Assembly (NCBI GenBank): GCA_039029935.1
Contig: JBCCFC010000797.1
Location: forward strand, 1 to 6,510
Source: G039029935 sp039029935
GTDB lineage: Bacteria; Chloroflexota; Anaerolineae; Caldilineales; Caldilineaceae
DNA: 6,510 nt
Direction: 5' to 3'
A program made the position numbers and the translations under genes. The notes beneath the pieces are model-generated. The model saw only the letters and a program-made list of their open reading frames with translations, had not been told where the DNA came from and did no database searches. Numbering within the stretch: position 1 is the stretch's first letter; each line of letters opens with the position of its first letter. Of the stretch, positions 5,099-6,510 are shown piece by piece.

Positions 5099-6391
5099 AT
5101 GGATACACTAAACTTTGAAGCCTTGTTTCTTGGACCACAAGCCGAAAACCGCGATTTTCTTAGGCGGATGCTGACCTTTATGCTTGATGAACATATTTAT
5201 TGGCGCAGAAATTTTCATCCCGAAGATGGCCGCACCATTACACGTGCCGACCAGAATCGCGATGACTTTGTTGCCACACAGCGGCGACTAGAAGCGGTGT
5301 TTGAGGAACTCTCGTCCAAGTTGAAACAAAGCTCCCTGCCCCATCACTCACCGCGACATTTGGCACACATGGCTTCGGATGTGTTGATGCCTGCTGTCAT
5401 CGCCTATCTGGGAACCGTGCTGTATAACCCAAACAATATCGCTTGGGAAGGTTCACCAGCAACGACGCCCTTGGAGCAAGAAGTGGGCATCGACTTTGCC
5501 AAACTGGTCGGCTATGATCCAGAACACGCCTTTGGGCATCTCACATCAGGGGGGCATGCCGCCAATTATGAAGCCCTTTGGATCGCTCGCAACTTAAAGT
5601 CGATTCCGTTGGCACTTCAGCAGGTCAACCCTGAGTTCGTAGACAATATGGATGAATGGCAACTGATGAATCTTGCGCCGCAAGAAGCGATGGCACTTTG
5701 GCATCGCACCCCAGCGTTGATGGCAGAGGTTCGCCAGCAATCGGTGCATGGAAAAGGTATGACGCCACCAAGTCTGGGTAAGGTCTTTGTGGCACAAAGT
5801 AAGCATTATTCGTGGGGCAAAGCGGTAGACCTGCTTGGGTTAGGGCAAGAAAGCCTCGTTTCTGTCCGGGTGACAGAGCAGTATCGCATGGATGTAGATG
5901 ATCTCAATCGCAAAATACGGGCGTGTATCGAACGTGACGAGCCTATTTTGGCGGTGGTGGCGATTGTGGGTACAACAGAAGAAGGGGCAGTGGATCCGAT
6001 TGACCAGATTGTGGCGTTGAGAAAGCAATATGAAGCAGAAGGCATCTCCTTTTACATCCATGTGGATGCCGCCTATGGTGGGTATATACAGAGTATCTTC
6101 TTGGATGAGCAGGATAAGATGCTGCCGTTGGATGAATTCAAAAGACGTTTTTATCAAGCAGAGCCTTCGCCCGACCTATGGCCGCCTGTGGACGTATACC
6201 ATGCCTATCAGGCACTGTCGGAGGTAGACTCGATCACCCTCAATCCACACAAACTGGGCTATGTCCCGTTTGGTGCTGGTGGTGTTGTCTTTAAAGATGG
6301 ACGGATGAGGAATTTGATCTCCCATCTAGCCCCCTATATCTTTGGCCTAGATAATGTGGAAGATGCGCCATTTGTTCCTTCCAGCGTGTGA
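5099..6391 (+). CDS. PLP-dependent aromatic amino acid decarboxylase, tyrosine decarboxylase-like (truncated)
   Basis: 430 aa, against about 600-620 for bacterial tyrosine decarboxylases; the last third is missing. It is a group II PLP decarboxylase. Landmarks are LNFEALFLGPQAEN at the N-terminus, DEHIYWRRN, SPATTPLEQEVG, LTSGGHAANYEALWIARN, KHYSWGKAVDLLG (His236, which stacks on PLP in this fold), GTTEEGAVDPID, HVDAAYGGY (Asp323, which binds the pyridine nitrogen) and SITLNPHKLGYVPFGAGG (Lys385, Schiff-base lysine). These follow Enterococcus-type tyrosine decarboxylase almost block for block. The substrate cannot be read from sequence: tyrosine, DOPA, 3-hydroxykynurenine or, less likely, aspartate (giving beta-alanine). 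Coding ends at PFVPSSV and a TGA that lies in the unpaired loop of the 114-bp inverted repeat, where family members continue toward an LEGSK-type segment. The stop and everything after it are suspect. It sits 174 bp downstream of kmo, in the same direction. Confidence 0.85.
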   Translation: MDTLNFEALFLGPQAENRDFLRRMLTFMLDEHIYWRRNFHPEDGRTITRADQNRDDFVATQRRLEAVFEELSSKLKQSSLPHHSPRHLAHMASDVLMPAVIAYLGTVLYNPNNIAWEGSPATTPLEQEVGIDFAKLVGYDPEHAFGHLTSGGHAANYEALWIARNLKSIPLALQQVNPEFVDNMDEWQLMNLAPQEAMALWHRTPALMAEVRQQSVHGKGMTPPSLGKVFVAQSKHYSWGKAVDLLGLGQESLVSVRVTEQYRMDVDDLNRKIRACIERDEPILAVVAIVGTTEEGAVDPIDQIVALRKQYEAEGISFYIHVDAAYGGYIQSIFLDEQDKMLPLDEFKRRFYQAEPSPDLWPPVDVYHAYQALSEVDSITLNPHKLGYVPFGAGGVVFKDGRMRNLISHLAPYIFGLDNVEDAPFVPSSV

Positions 6392-6510
6392 CTACCAACA
6401 AATGGCGCATCTTCCACATTATCTAGGCCAAAGATATAGGGGGCTAGATGGGAGATCAAATTCCTCATCCGTCCATCTTTAAAGACAACACCACCAGCAC
6501 CAAACGGGAC
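6263..6510. repeat. Perfect 114-bp inverted repeat with 20-nt loop at the window end
   Basis: Positions 6397-6510 are the exact reverse complement of 6263-6376, with a 20-nt loop (6377-6396). The left arm is coding sequence of the decarboxylase; the right arm is the same sequence read backwards and encodes nothing in its own right. A perfect coding-derived palindrome that runs to the very end of the sequence is typical of a fold-back chimera or an assembly error at a contig end. A true inverted duplication is less likely. Confidence 0.95.

Noticed and set aside
6397..6510. A second convergent decarboxylase copy on the minus strand
   Set aside because: It is an exact reverse copy of 114 bp ending at the window edge, best explained as a fold-back artefact rather than a gene duplicate.

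Overview
The window looks like part of a bacterial genome of roughly 45-50% GC. It holds a three-gene biosynthetic operon on the plus strand and, pointing away from it, the 5' part of an unrelated membrane-protein gene on the minus strand. The Thr-Pro linker and single-helix architecture of the minus-strand protein, together with the NRPS-like content, would fit a filamentous Chloroflexota bacterium such as Herpetosiphon. That placement is a low-confidence impression, not a demonstration.

Layout: (1) Positions 1-440, minus strand, hold the first 146 codons of a single-pass membrane protein that runs off the left edge. (2) Positions 441-994 are a gene-poor, AT-rich gap. It contains a striking 42-nt palindrome (624-665), a set of competing inverted repeats (763-866) and a protein-like reading frame with no start codon (742-984). 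(3) Positions 995-3529 encode an 844-aa NRPS-like enzyme with domains A, PCP and a GNAT-fold acyltransferase. This is the architecture of insect Ebony (beta-alanyl-dopamine/histamine synthase). Its A-domain pocket residues, aligned by eye to GrsA, read VDWVVSLANK, almost the beta-alanine code. (4) Positions 3584-4924 encode a clear kynurenine 3-monooxygenase. (5) Positions 4925-5098 are a spacer with several consecutive stem-loops. (6) Positions 5099-6391 encode a PLP-dependent aromatic amino acid decarboxylase of the tyrosine decarboxylase type, cut short at its C-terminus. (7) Positions 6263-6510 form a perfect 114-bp inverted repeat with a 20-nt loop. It duplicates the 3' end of the decarboxylase gene in reverse and is most likely a fold-back artefact at a contig end.

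Working model (inference): the monooxygenase hydroxylates L-kynurenine to 3-hydroxykynurenine. The decarboxylase turns it, or another aromatic amino acid such as tyrosine or DOPA, into an amine. The Ebony-like enzyme loads beta-alanine on its carrier domain and transfers it to that amine, releasing a beta-alanyl-amide with no condensation or thioesterase domain. This would be a bacterial counterpart of insect beta-alanyl-amine and papiliochrome/ommochrome-type chemistry, possibly a pigment, redox-active or signalling metabolite. Further genes (tryptophan dioxygenase, export, tailoring) may lie beyond the right edge.
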